This document shows, piece after piece, positions 31,560 through 40,326 of a DNA stretch of 52,399 nucleotides. Positions within the stretch are counted from its first letter, which is position 1; each line of letters opens with the position of its first letter. This stretch comes from Paenibacillus sp. PastM-3 (GTDB lineage Bacteria > Bacillota > Bacilli > Paenibacillales > Paenibacillaceae): the NCBI RefSeq assembly GCF_029893965.1, contig NZ_JARXXP010000031.1, positions 1 through 52,399 on the forward strand. Direction: 5' to 3'. A program made the translations under genes and the position numbers. The notes beneath the pieces were generated by a model. The model was not told the origin of the DNA and searched no databases. It worked only from the letters and a program-made list of their open reading frames with translations.

Positions 31560-33002
31560 ATGGAGCAGATGAATGGACTGGTGCAGTCTGTAATGGAGTC
31601 AGCGGCAGAGCATGAGCTGTGGGCGCCCCATGACACTCTTATAGTCGCAGTTTCCGGAGGGCCGGACTCTGTGGCTCTTTTGCGTATCCTGCATGAAATA
31701 TCCCTGAAATGGACACCGCTAAAGCTGGTATGCGCCCATGTAAATCACGGGTTTAGAGAAGAATCAATTGAAGAGGCCGGATTTGTCCGGGCGCTTGCGG
31801 GCGAACTCGGGATACCGTTTGAGCTGGCCGAGTTCGATATTCCCTCGATTGCCAAGAGCAGCGGATTAGGACCGGAGGGGACAGCCAGGGAGAAGCGGTA
31901 TAGGTTTCTGATTGAAACAGCCCGCCGCTATGGGGCGCGTGCGGTCGCGCTGGCGCATCATGCAGATGACCAGGCAGAGACCGTGCTTATGCGGCTGCTG
32001 CGCGGAAGCGGTCCCTCGGGACTGGCCGGAATGCGGTGGAAAAGAACCGAAAAAAAGGTGGAACTCATCCGCCCCTTCCTGCGTATTAACAAAACAGCTC
32101 TTATCGGGCTTTGCCAGGAGCAGGGATATCCGTACGTCCTGGATGCCAGCAATCTGCTTACTCATTATCAGCGGAATGCGGTCCGGCTGGAGCTGCTGCC
32201 CATGCTGGAGAAATATAACCCCAAAGTGAAACAGTCGCTCCTTCAGCTGTCCGAAATTACCGGCGCCGAAGATGAGTTTATGGAGGCGAATGCGCTAGAA
32301 TGCTTTGAAGAGCTGGTTTTGGCGGAGCATGGAAAATACACCTTGCAAAGAGCTGCATTTGCGGCCGTGCCGTCCGCTTTACAACGGCGTTTGATTAAAC
32401 TAATATTAAATTATCTGTCGGCGGATGCTTTATCACCTGATTTTTTAAAGATTGAAGCGGTACGCCGGGGAACGCTGCAGGAACACCCCACCGTTTGGAC
32501 TCTGGACTTGGGTGGAGGGCTGATCTGTGTGCGGCAGTATGATACCATTGTATTCTCGTCCAAGCCTCAGCAGCGGAAGGTTAGCTATACATATCGGTTG
32601 TCCTTGCCCCCTTCCCGCCTTGAAATCGCGGAGATTGGCAAAGCAATGACGATGACGGTGCTGGAGAGGGAAAGCTTTGCTTTACAGGGGGAGGATTTAG
32701 GGAAGACATCAGCCTGGTTTGACAGCAGGGAGCTGGCCATGCCGCTGACTGTCCGTTCCCGGTTGCCTGGAGATACCATTAGGGTTATGGGATTAAACGG
32801 AAGCAAAAAGGTAAAAGATATTTACATTGACGATAAAATACCTTCTTCCGAACGTTCTAGAATTCCCCTCGTTTGTGATGCTGCAGGCAATATCGTCTGG
32901 ATTCCGGGCGTTAGACGCTCGATGCATGCCGCAGTAGGGCGGCACACGGCCACGGTTCTGCTTTTGACTCTGGAGGAGCTGGAGAAAAGCGAAGAAGCGT
33001 AA
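31560..33002 (+). CDS. tilS: tRNA(Ile)-lysidine synthase TilS
   Basis: A 480-residue N-type ATP pyrophosphatase that converts C34 of the minor tRNA(Ile) to lysidine, changing decoding from AUG to AUA. The PP-loop SGGPDS is at residues 32-37; HHADDQAETVLMRLLRGSG and the C-terminal TilS domain ending RSMHAAVGRHT complete it. Length is normal. GGAAGCC is a poor ribosome site near the ATG. tilS-hprT-ftsH order is the same as in Bacillus. Confidence 0.95.
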   Translation: MEQMNGLVQSVMESAAEHELWAPHDTLIVAVSGGPDSVALLRILHEISLKWTPLKLVCAHVNHGFREESIEEAGFVRALAGELGIPFELAEFDIPSIAKSSGLGPEGTAREKRYRFLIETARRYGARAVALAHHADDQAETVLMRLLRGSGPSGLAGMRWKRTEKKVELIRPFLRINKTALIGLCQEQGYPYVLDASNLLTHYQRNAVRLELLPMLEKYNPKVKQSLLQLSEITGAEDEFMEANALECFEELVLAEHGKYTLQRAAFAAVPSALQRRLIKLILNYLSADALSPDFLKIEAVRRGTLQEHPTVWTLDLGGGLICVRQYDTIVFSSKPQQRKVSYTYRLSLPPSRLEIAEIGKAMTMTVLERESFALQGEDLGKTSAWFDSRELAMPLTVRSRLPGDTIRVMGLNGSKKVKDIYIDDKIPSSERSRIPLVCDAAGNIVWIPGVRRSMHAAVGRHTATVLLLTLEELEKSEEA

Positions 33003-33047
33003 TGGTCGAAGTAAGTCTTTCATAGTATAACTTAGGAGGTTCGCAAG

Positions 33048-33587
33048 TTGCAGAATGATATTCAGGAAATCTTGATCAGCGAAGAGGAAATTCAACAAAG
33101 AATCAGGGAGCTTGGCGCCCAGCTGAGCGAAGAATACGCAGGACGCACGCCTTTAGTCATTTGTGTACTCAAGGGCGCGTTTATCTTTATGGCAGATCTG
33201 GTTAAAGTGATTACAGTACCTGTCGAAATGGACTTTATGGCGGTATCGAGCTATGGCGGCACGACCAAATCATCCGGTATAGTCAAAATCATTAAGGATC
33301 TGGATACTTCGGTCGAAGGCCGTGATGTTCTGATTGTTGAGGACATTATCGACAGTGGCCTTACGCTCAGCTATCTGATCGATATGCTGCAGGGTCGCAA
33401 TGCTGCTTCCATTAAAGTAGTAACTCTGTTCGACAAGCCGTCAGGCCGTGCAGTCAGTCTTGAAGCTGAATATACCGGCTTTGTGATTCCTGATGCCTTT
33501 CTGGTGGGCTATGGTCTGGACTATGCCGAGCTGTACCGGAACCTCCCTTATGTCGGTGTGCTGAAGCCTGAAATTTACACCAAATAA
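33048..33587 (+). CDS. hprT: Hypoxanthine-guanine phosphoribosyltransferase
   Basis: A 179-residue purine salvage enzyme joining hypoxanthine or guanine to PRPP. The PRPP loop LIVEDIIDSGLTL lies at 95-107; KGAFIFMADL and DFMAVSSYG are other family blocks. The start is TTG at 33048, eight bases after TAGGAGG. Bacillus TilS and HprT interact with each other and with FtsH; the three genes are again adjacent here. Confidence 0.95.
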   Translation: MQNDIQEILISEEEIQQRIRELGAQLSEEYAGRTPLVICVLKGAFIFMADLVKVITVPVEMDFMAVSSYGGTTKSSGIVKIIKDLDTSVEGRDVLIVEDIIDSGLTLSYLIDMLQGRNAASIKVVTLFDKPSGRAVSLEAEYTGFVIPDAFLVGYGLDYAELYRNLPYVGVLKPEIYTK

Positions 33588-33591
33588 ACTA

Positions 33592-33598
33592 TTCGACA
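33592..33598 (-). promoter_or_regulatory. Spo0A-type box upstream of ftsH
   Basis: TGTCGAA on the minus strand (TTCGACA on plus), an exact core match, 40 bases upstream of the ftsH -35. A lone 7-base match may occur by chance. Confidence 0.3.
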
Positions 33599-33638
33599 GC
33601 CTTAGATCCGCGGATCAGATTCCCGGGCCTGATGTTAT

Positions 33639-33668
33639 TTGAGGACTCCGGGCAGGCTATGGTACAAT
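33639..33668 (+). promoter_or_regulatory. SigA promoter of ftsH
   Basis: TTGAGG (33639-33644), 18 bases, TACAAT (33663-33668), about 30 bases before the start codon. Confidence 0.6.
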
Positions 33669-33697
33669 AACTTGAGCGTTGTGAGAGGAGGTAGGGG

Positions 33698-35752
33698 ATG
33701 AATCGGTTCATCCGGAATTCTGGTTTTTATTTGATTTTATTTTTAGTCGTGGTGGGCATTGTCCAGTTTGTCAGCAATGGAAATGAATCCGCCGATTTCC
33801 CTAGATACGATGAGTTACGACAGGAGATCAAAGCCAACAATGTGAAGAGCATGACGATTCAGTTTGAAGGTAACGCTTTTCTGGTTACCGGCGAATACAA
33901 AAATTTGCCGACTGATACCAAATCGAAAAACTTCTCCACATATGTACCTCCTACAGATGCAGCGATTAATGAGCTCATTGCCGCCAGTGATTCCAATGGC
34001 GTTGAGCTGACCCAGAAGAAAATGGAGGGTGACAGCATCTGGCTGACATTCCTTTCTTCCATTATCCCGCTGGTTATTATGTTCATCCTGTTCTTCTTCC
34101 TGTTCAATAATGCACAGGGCGGCGGCGGCAAAGTGATGAACTTTGGCAAGAGCAAAGCCCGCCTGTACAACGAAGAGAAGAAGAAAATCAGCTTCGAAGA
34201 CGTTGCCGGTGCTGATGAAGAGAAACAGGAGCTTGTTGAAGTCGTTGAATTCCTGAAGGACCCGCGCAAGTTCGCTGCAGTGGGTGCCCGTATCCCCAAA
34301 GGGGTACTGCTTGTCGGCCCTCCAGGTACAGGTAAAACCCTGCTGGCCCGTGCAGTTGCCGGTGAAGCAGGCGTTCCGTTCTTCAGTATTTCAGGTTCTG
34401 ACTTTGTAGAAATGTTTGTCGGTGTCGGTGCTTCCCGTGTGCGTGACCTGTTCGAGAATGCCAAGAAGAACGCGCCATGTATCATTTTCATTGATGAAAT
34501 TGATGCAGTAGGCCGTCAGCGCGGCGCCGGACTGGGCGGCGGACATGATGAACGCGAACAGACACTCAACCAATTGCTCGTCGAAATGGACGGCTTTGGC
34601 GGCAACGAAGGCATTATTATCGTTGCGGCAACCAACCGCGCAGATATACTCGATCCGGCGCTGCTCCGTCCGGGACGTTTCGACCGCCAGATTACGGTTG
34701 ACCGTCCTGATGTGAAAGGCCGTGAAGCTGTACTGAAGGTTCACTCCCGCAACAAGCCGCTGACCAAAGACGTTAAGCTTGATGTCATTGCGAAGCGTAC
34801 TACAGGATTTACCGGGGCTGACCTGGAGAACCTGCTGAATGAAGCGGCCCTGCTCGCCGCCCGCCGCAACCGCAAGGATATCGGCATGCGTGAAGTTGAT
34901 GAAGCCATCGACCGCGTAATCGTGGGTACCGAGAAGCGCAGCCGCATTATCAGCGACCGTGAGAAACGCATCGTGGCTTACCACGAAGCAGGCCACACCA
35001 TTGCAGGATACTTCCTGGAGCATGCAGATATGGTTCACAAGGTTACCATTATCCCGCGCGGGCGCGCAGGCGGATATGTCATCATGCTTCCTAAGGAAGA
35101 CCGCATGCTGGTTACCAAGCAGGAGCTGCTTGATAAAGTAACCGGACTCCTTGGCGGACGTGTTGCCGAAGAGATGTTCATCGGTGAAATCGGTACTGGC
35201 GCCTATAGTGACTTCCAGCAGGCAACAAGCATCGTACGCAGCATGATTATGCAGTACGGTATGAGTGATAAGCTGGGTCCTATGCAGTTCGGTACATCGC
35301 AGGGCCAGGTATTCCTGGGCCGTGATATCGGGCATGAACAGAACTACAGTGACTCCATTGCATACGAGATTGATCAGGAAATGCAGCGCTTTATCCGTGA
35401 TTGCTATGAACGCTGCCGTGAGCTGCTGACCAAGTACTCCAAGGAAATGCACCTGATTGCAAACACCCTTCTTGAAAAGGAAACACTGGAGCTTGATCAG
35501 ATCAGGGAACTGATCGAACAGGGTTACCTGACTGAAGACGGCAAACCGGCTGAAGTAGAGGGTGTTACACATGAAGCCGGCGAGCCAGTTATTGATTCGA
35601 TCGGTGATGTGCGTGTACGCATCCAGGGCAAAAATGATGAAACGCCATCAACCCTGCCTGACCTGACCAAGGACATTCCGAACAAACCGGATTCCGGAGA
35701 CGGAAATGATCCGAACGGCAGCAATAAAGACGGAGGCGGCAACCTCGTCTAA
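33698..35752 (+). CDS. ftsH: ATP-dependent zinc metalloprotease FtsH
   Basis: A 684-residue membrane-bound AAA protease. Two membrane segments (about 9-26 and 116-137) flank an extracytoplasmic domain. The AAA module has Walker A GPPGTGKT (207-214), Walker B IIFIDEIDAVGRQRG, and the SRH; the zinc site HEAGH is at 429-433. It degrades misassembled membrane proteins and regulators and in Bacillus is needed for sporulation. The C-terminal tail is Gly/Asn/Asp-rich and disordered. GAGGAGGT precedes the ATG. Own promoter and terminator. Confidence 0.97.
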   Translation: MNRFIRNSGFYLILFLVVVGIVQFVSNGNESADFPRYDELRQEIKANNVKSMTIQFEGNAFLVTGEYKNLPTDTKSKNFSTYVPPTDAAINELIAASDSNGVELTQKKMEGDSIWLTFLSSIIPLVIMFILFFFLFNNAQGGGGKVMNFGKSKARLYNEEKKKISFEDVAGADEEKQELVEVVEFLKDPRKFAAVGARIPKGVLLVGPPGTGKTLLARAVAGEAGVPFFSISGSDFVEMFVGVGASRVRDLFENAKKNAPCIIFIDEIDAVGRQRGAGLGGGHDEREQTLNQLLVEMDGFGGNEGIIIVAATNRADILDPALLRPGRFDRQITVDRPDVKGREAVLKVHSRNKPLTKDVKLDVIAKRTTGFTGADLENLLNEAALLAARRNRKDIGMREVDEAIDRVIVGTEKRSRIISDREKRIVAYHEAGHTIAGYFLEHADMVHKVTIIPRGRAGGYVIMLPKEDRMLVTKQELLDKVTGLLGGRVAEEMFIGEIGTGAYSDFQQATSIVRSMIMQYGMSDKLGPMQFGTSQGQVFLGRDIGHEQNYSDSIAYEIDQEMQRFIRDCYERCRELLTKYSKEMHLIANTLLEKETLELDQIRELIEQGYLTEDGKPAEVEGVTHEAGEPVIDSIGDVRVRIQGKNDETPSTLPDLTKDIPNKPDSGDGNDPNGSNKDGGGNLV

Positions 35753-35780
35753 CCCAATAAGAAGCCTGCAAGAATGGCGT

Positions 35781-35812
35781 ACCGGAGAATCTGATGGTTC
35801 TCCGGTTTTTTT
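35781..35812 (+). terminator. Terminator after ftsH
   Basis: ACCGGAGAA (35781-35789) pairs perfectly with TTCTCCGGT (35798-35806) and runs into seven T residues. Confidence 0.93.
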
Positions 35813-35901
35813 ATGGAATTATAACCTGCTGAGCAAGGCCGCAATCCATTGCCATTCTTTCATTTGTTCCCGCAGAAACTTACTGTGTATGGTTCGTTAC
35901 A

Positions 35902-35930
35902 TTGACAGTGGGGGGAACGTTGTGTACATT
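35902..35930 (+). promoter_or_regulatory. SigA promoter of the nad operon
   Basis: TTGACA (35902-35907), 17 bases, TACATT (35925-35930). The leader to nadA is about 120 bases, AT-rich at its start; I could not assign an operator for a niacin-responsive repressor there. Confidence 0.7.
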
Positions 35931-36055
35931 AGTGATTAACTATAAAATATTAGAATATTCATGATATAGCAGAGCCGGGTGGCTGTGCGGGCCAGTGTGA
36001 AATTGGGATCTTATAAGGATTGAACGGCCATTAGAATTAAGGGGGACAATTAACC

Positions 36056-36994
36056 GTGGAAGCTCTGGCGCTTGAGCGCAAGCAGGAACAGAACCGCGAA
36101 CTTCGTGGGCGCCTCGAACAGCTTAAGAAAGAACGTAATGCAATTATTCTGGCTCATTATTATCAGCGTGACGAAATTCAGGAGGTAGCGGATTTCCGGG
36201 GTGATTCTTTTTTGCTGGCTCAAAAGGCAGCAGAGACAGATGCAGAGGTCATTGTTTTCTGCGGCGTTCACTTTATGGGGGAAAGCGCTAAAATTCTTGC
36301 TCCGAACAAAACAGTACTCATTCCGGACGAACGTGCCGGCTGCCCTATGGCTGATATGGTCAATGTAGACGGGCTCCGCAGGCTTAAGGCTCAGCATCCG
36401 AACGCCAAAGTGGTCACTTATATCAACTCATCTGCTGAGATTAAGGCAGAGACGGATATTTGCTGTACCTCGGCAAATGCAGTCAGAGTTATTGAGTCAC
36501 TTGATGCGGAAGAAATTATCTGGGTGCCTGATAAAAACCTGGGCCACTATGTTCAGGAAAAGACCGGAAAGAAGCTGATTATCTGGGAAGGCTACTGCAA
36601 CACCCATGATATGCTCACAGTTAAGGATGTTATTGAAATGAAGGCCAAATATCCGGAAGCCGAATTTGTGGTTCACCCGGAATGCCGGCCGGAAGTGGTT
36701 GCAATGGGGGATTATGTAGGCAGCACCACCTCGATTATCGATTATTGCCGGAAATCGGACCGCCGGCAGTTTATCGTTGGAACAGAGGATGGAACAGGCT
36801 ATCAGCTGCGCATGGACAGTCCTGATAAGGAGTTCCATTTTGCAACCAAATTCCTCGTTTGTCCTAATATGAAGGTTAATAATCTAAAAAAGCTGGTTAA
36901 GTGCCTGGAGACGATGAAGCCGCAGATTTACGTACCGCCCGCTGTCGCCGACAAAGCCAGAACCTCCCTAGAGCGCATGCTACAAGTCCGGTAG
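36056..36994 (+). CDS. nadA: Quinolinate synthase A
   Basis: A 312-residue [4Fe-4S] enzyme that condenses iminoaspartate with dihydroxyacetone phosphate to quinolinate in de novo NAD synthesis. The likely cluster ligands are C137 (CTSANAV), C210 (HPECRPEV) and C269 (LVCPNMK); AHYYQRDEIQEVADF is the N-terminal signature. The start is GTG at 36056, nine bases after AAGGGGGA. It heads a nadA-nadB-nadC set, an order unlike Bacillus (nadB-nadC-nadA, elsewhere on the chromosome). A perfect hairpin spans its stop codon. Confidence 0.96.
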   Translation: MEALALERKQEQNRELRGRLEQLKKERNAIILAHYYQRDEIQEVADFRGDSFLLAQKAAETDAEVIVFCGVHFMGESAKILAPNKTVLIPDERAGCPMADMVNVDGLRRLKAQHPNAKVVTYINSSAEIKAETDICCTSANAVRVIESLDAEEIIWVPDKNLGHYVQEKTGKKLIIWEGYCNTHDMLTVKDVIEMKAKYPEAEFVVHPECRPEVVAMGDYVGSTTSIIDYCRKSDRRQFIVGTEDGTGYQLRMDSPDKEFHFATKFLVCPNMKVNNLKKLVKCLETMKPQIYVPPAVADKARTSLERMLQVR

Positions 36995-37002
36995 CATGCG
37001 CT
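36972..37002 (+). other. 12-bp perfect hairpin across the nadA stop codon
   Basis: AGCGCATGCTAC (36972-36983) and GTAGCATGCGCT (36991-37002) pair exactly around a 7-base loop. The nadA TAG (36992-36994) is inside the right arm. No T-run follows, and nadB starts 32 bases later. Confidence 0.75.
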
Positions 37003-37033
37003 ACTCTTTCGTTGAAACAGGTGAATAGCGGTC

Positions 37034-38650
37034 ATGATTCCACAATATTTAGTAGATTTCGATGTTCGCGGGCTTCCTGCAGTAAAAACAGACGTTATTG
37101 TAATCGGTTCAGGTATTGCAGGACTGTTCACTGCCATCAAAGCTGCTGAGGACCGGAAAGTTATAGTGCTTACCAAGAAGTCGCTGATGGAGAGCAATAC
37201 CCGGTATGCACAGGGCGGAATTGCTGCGGTCTTTTCGGAAGAAGACTCTCCGGAGTATCACCGGCAGGATACCCTGATGGCGGGTGCCGGGCTGAACTCC
37301 TCTGCTGCGGTGGATGTTTTGGTTAATGAGGGTCCGGAGGGTGTGCATGAGCTGATCCGGCTGGGCACTATATTTGATAAAGAGAACGGTGTACTGGCTT
37401 TAACCCAGGAAGGGGCCCATAGCCACCGCCGTATTTTGCATGCCAATGGTGATGCTACCGGGTATGAAATCGTACGTGCTCTCATAGAGCAGGTGAAGCA
37501 GGACAAGAATATCGAGGTCTGGGATGATCATTTTGTCATCGATCTGATTACGGAACAAGGCGAATGCGCCGGAGCCCTGGTACAGCGGCCAAACGGTGAA
37601 AGGCTGTTTTTGCAGGCAGATGCTACCGTCCTCTGTTCCGGGGGAGCGGGGCAATTGTACCGCTATACCACTAATCCTGAGGTGGCTACCGGTGACGGGG
37701 TGGCCATTGCCTACCGGGCAGGAGCCCATATACGGGATATCGAATTTATCCAGTTTCATCCGACAGCACTCTCTTATCCCGGAGCACCGCGGTTTCTGAT
37801 TTCGGAGGCGGTTCGCGGCGAGGGTGCCGTACTGCGCAATATACACGGGGACCGTTTCATGGAACGGTATCATGAATTGCTTGAGCTTGCACCACGCGAT
37901 ATTGTGGCAAGGGCCATAGTCAGTGAAATGGAGCTGACCAAATCCACCTTTGTTTATCTTGATATTACCCATGAGTCGGCTGATATGGTGAAGCACCGTT
38001 TTCCGACCATTTATGAAACCTGCATGAGCTACGGACTCGATATTACAAGTGACTGGATTCCAGTGGCCCCTGCTGCGCATTATATGATGGGAGGCATCAA
38101 AACCGATCTGAACGGGGAGAGCAATATTGCCCGCCTGTTTGCCTGCGGGGAAGTGTCCTCAACCGGAGTACAGGGGGCAAACCGGCTGGCCAGCAACTCC
38201 TTGTCTGAAGCTATAGTGTTCGGACGGCGGATTACAGAACGCATCCGTGAGCTTGCTCCGGCCGATTGGACCAGCCTGTTGGCAGGCTGTAATGAAGGAC
38301 GTACAGAAACACCGACTCAGGCAATTGTGGAACGCCGGCTGAAACTTCAGAAGGTAATGGTCCGTTATGCAGGGCTTCGGCGCGATGAGGGAATGCTGAA
38401 TAAAGCACTTGATGAACTGAAGCGGCAGCTGCCGATTTTTACTGCTGCGCTTACCAAGCGTGAAGAGTATGAGTTTGCCAATATGCTTACCTGCAGTCTG
38501 CTGATCACTGAATCGGCACTCGCTCGGCAGGAGAGCCGCGGAGCCCATTACCGGGATGATTATCCGCTGCGCGATGATGCGAAGTGGCAGAAACATCTGC
38601 TCCAGATCCGTGATCTGGGCATAGTGGAGGAATTTAGTGATGATGTTTAA
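37034..38650 (+). CDS. nadB: L-aspartate oxidase
   Basis: A 538-residue FAD enzyme that oxidises aspartate to iminoaspartate, passed on to NadA. The dinucleotide-binding fold starts at VIVIGSGIAGLFTAIKA; other family blocks are SNTRYAQGGIAAVF, HSHRRILHANGD, FIQFHPTAL and GANRLASNSLSEAIVFG. An N-terminal extension of about 20 residues precedes the FAD motif. AGGTGA stands before the ATG. nadC overlaps its end by 11 bases. Confidence 0.96.
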   Translation: MIPQYLVDFDVRGLPAVKTDVIVIGSGIAGLFTAIKAAEDRKVIVLTKKSLMESNTRYAQGGIAAVFSEEDSPEYHRQDTLMAGAGLNSSAAVDVLVNEGPEGVHELIRLGTIFDKENGVLALTQEGAHSHRRILHANGDATGYEIVRALIEQVKQDKNIEVWDDHFVIDLITEQGECAGALVQRPNGERLFLQADATVLCSGGAGQLYRYTTNPEVATGDGVAIAYRAGAHIRDIEFIQFHPTALSYPGAPRFLISEAVRGEGAVLRNIHGDRFMERYHELLELAPRDIVARAIVSEMELTKSTFVYLDITHESADMVKHRFPTIYETCMSYGLDITSDWIPVAPAAHYMMGGIKTDLNGESNIARLFACGEVSSTGVQGANRLASNSLSEAIVFGRRITERIRELAPADWTSLLAGCNEGRTETPTQAIVERRLKLQKVMVRYAGLRRDEGMLNKALDELKRQLPIFTAALTKREEYEFANMLTCSLLITESALARQESRGAHYRDDYPLRDDAKWQKHLLQIRDLGIVEEFSDDV

Positions 38651-39515
38651 TGGATATAATGAAGAACTGTTACAGTTGATAAAAAGCTGGCTGCAGGAGG
38701 ACGTCGGTTCAGGCGATATTACAACCCGGACCACTATACCAGCCGGCCACGAGTCCAAAGGGATTATTCATGCAAAGGAGGCCGGTGTGATCTGCGGTCT
38801 GCCTGTAGCGGAGCTGGTATTTGAGGTCGTTGACCCGTCCCTCGTATTTACCCCGCTGGTTCAAGAAGGGCAGAATGTGTCTAAAGGAACGGTAATTGCC
38901 GAAGTGGAAGGAAGCACCCATGCCATTCTGACCGGTGAGCGGCTTGCACTTAATCTGATGCAGCGGCTGTCGGGAGTTGCTTCGCGGACAGCAGCTTTTG
39001 TAGAGGTGCTGGATGGTCTGCCGACACGGCTGGTTGATACACGTAAGACGACACCGGGCCACCGGATGCTGGAGAAGTACGCTGTGCGTGTCGGAGGCGG
39101 GGCAAACCACCGGTTCGGCTTATACGATGCTGTGATGATTAAGGATAATCATATTAAGGGAGCCGGGGGTATTCTTCAGGCTGTGGGGCGGGCCCGGGCC
39201 AATATTCCGCACACCATGATGATTGAGGTGGAAACAGAGAGCCTTGAGCAGGTAGAGGAAGCCCTTACAGCAGGAGCGGATATTATAATGCTCGACAATA
39301 TGGAGCCTGAACTGATGAAGGAAGCAGTCAGAAGAATCAAGACCAGATCGCCTCATGTCAAAACGGAAGCTTCCGGCAATGTGTCTCTGGAGACAGTGCG
39401 CCGTATCGCGGAATCCGGTGTAGATGTGATTTCTGTCGGCCGGCTGACATACTCCTTCAACAGTCTGGACATCAGTCTGGACCTTAACGCCCGGAAGGAG
39501 GGGCCGCTGTCATGA
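38640..39515 (+). CDS. nadC: Nicotinate-nucleotide pyrophosphorylase (quinolinate phosphoribosyltransferase)
   Basis: A 291-residue enzyme that turns quinolinate and PRPP into nicotinate mononucleotide. Features: EDVGSGDITTRTTIPA, the RKTTPGHRMLEKYAVRVGGG active-site block, HRFGLYDAVMIKDNHIK, and the barrel end EASGNVSLETVRRIAESGVD. GTG 38637, ATG 38640 and ATG 38643 are all in frame; TGGAGG at 38625-38630 best serves 38640. It overlaps nadB by 11 bases and coaX by four. Confidence 0.95.
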   Translation: MMFNGYNEELLQLIKSWLQEDVGSGDITTRTTIPAGHESKGIIHAKEAGVICGLPVAELVFEVVDPSLVFTPLVQEGQNVSKGTVIAEVEGSTHAILTGERLALNLMQRLSGVASRTAAFVEVLDGLPTRLVDTRKTTPGHRMLEKYAVRVGGGANHRFGLYDAVMIKDNHIKGAGGILQAVGRARANIPHTMMIEVETESLEQVEEALTAGADIIMLDNMEPELMKEAVRRIKTRSPHVKTEASGNVSLETVRRIAESGVDVISVGRLTYSFNSLDISLDLNARKEGPLS

Positions 39516-40279
39516 TGCTTGCAGTTGATATTGGTAATACTAATATTGTGCTCGGAATATACCGTAAGCGTGAGCTGCTGCATCATTTCCGGCTTAGCAC
39601 GGCCCGCCAGTCCACAGCAGATGAATATGGCGTGCTGATTCACAATCTGTTCCAGATGTCGAATATCTCCTTCAAGGACGTGGAGGGTGTCATTATTTCC
39701 TCTGTCGTGCCCCCGCTTGTTCAAGTAATTGTAGAGATGTGCGTAAAATATATCGGTAAAGATCCGCTGCTGGTCGGTCCCGGCATCAAGACCGGACTTA
39801 ACCTGCGTTATGAGAATCCCCGTGAAGTCGGGGCTGACCGGATTGTCAATGCAGTCGCCGCTATCGAGCAGTACAAATGCCCGCTTGTGGTTGTAGACTT
39901 CGGGACAGCGACTACCTTTGACTGTATTGATGCCGGGGCCAACTACCTGGGCGGAGCCATTGTTCCCGGACTTGGTATTTCCACGGAAGCCCTCTATCAG
40001 CGGGCATCCAAGCTGCCGCGGATTGAGCTGGAGAAGCCGAAGAAGGTGATCGGGCGCAATACCGTGCATGCCATGCAGGCCGGGATTATTTTTGGATATG
40101 CCGGACAGGTTGAGGGAATTGTTCGGAGAATCAAGCAGGAGATGAATGCACCGGTGCTTAAGGTGATCGCCACTGGCGGCCTGGCTACCCTTATTGCCGG
40201 GGAAACGGACTGTATAGATGAAGTGAACCCTATGTTGACACTCGAAGGCCTGCGCATTATTTATGACCGTAACCAATAA
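39512..40279 (+). CDS. coaX: Type III pantothenate kinase CoaX
   Basis: A 255-residue ASKHA-fold kinase making phosphopantothenate, the first step of CoA synthesis; type III enzymes are not feedback-inhibited by CoA. Motifs: the phosphate loop AVDIGNTNIVLGIY, GADRIVNAVAAIEQY, VVDFGTATTFDCI and GLGISTEALYQRASKLPR. GGAAGGAGGGG lies upstream; ATG 39512 overlaps the nadC stop (ATGA), with a second ATG at 39515. In Bacillus coaX follows ftsH directly; here it ends the nad set. Confidence 0.95.
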   Translation: MMLAVDIGNTNIVLGIYRKRELLHHFRLSTARQSTADEYGVLIHNLFQMSNISFKDVEGVIISSVVPPLVQVIVEMCVKYIGKDPLLVGPGIKTGLNLRYENPREVGADRIVNAVAAIEQYKCPLVVVDFGTATTFDCIDAGANYLGGAIVPGLGISTEALYQRASKLPRIELEKPKKVIGRNTVHAMQAGIIFGYAGQVEGIVRRIKQEMNAPVLKVIATGGLATLIAGETDCIDEVNPMLTLEGLRIIYDRNQ

Positions 40280-40326
40280 AGATAAAGAAGCCTGAATCAG
40301 GCTCAGAGACAGGAGGGTATGACCCA

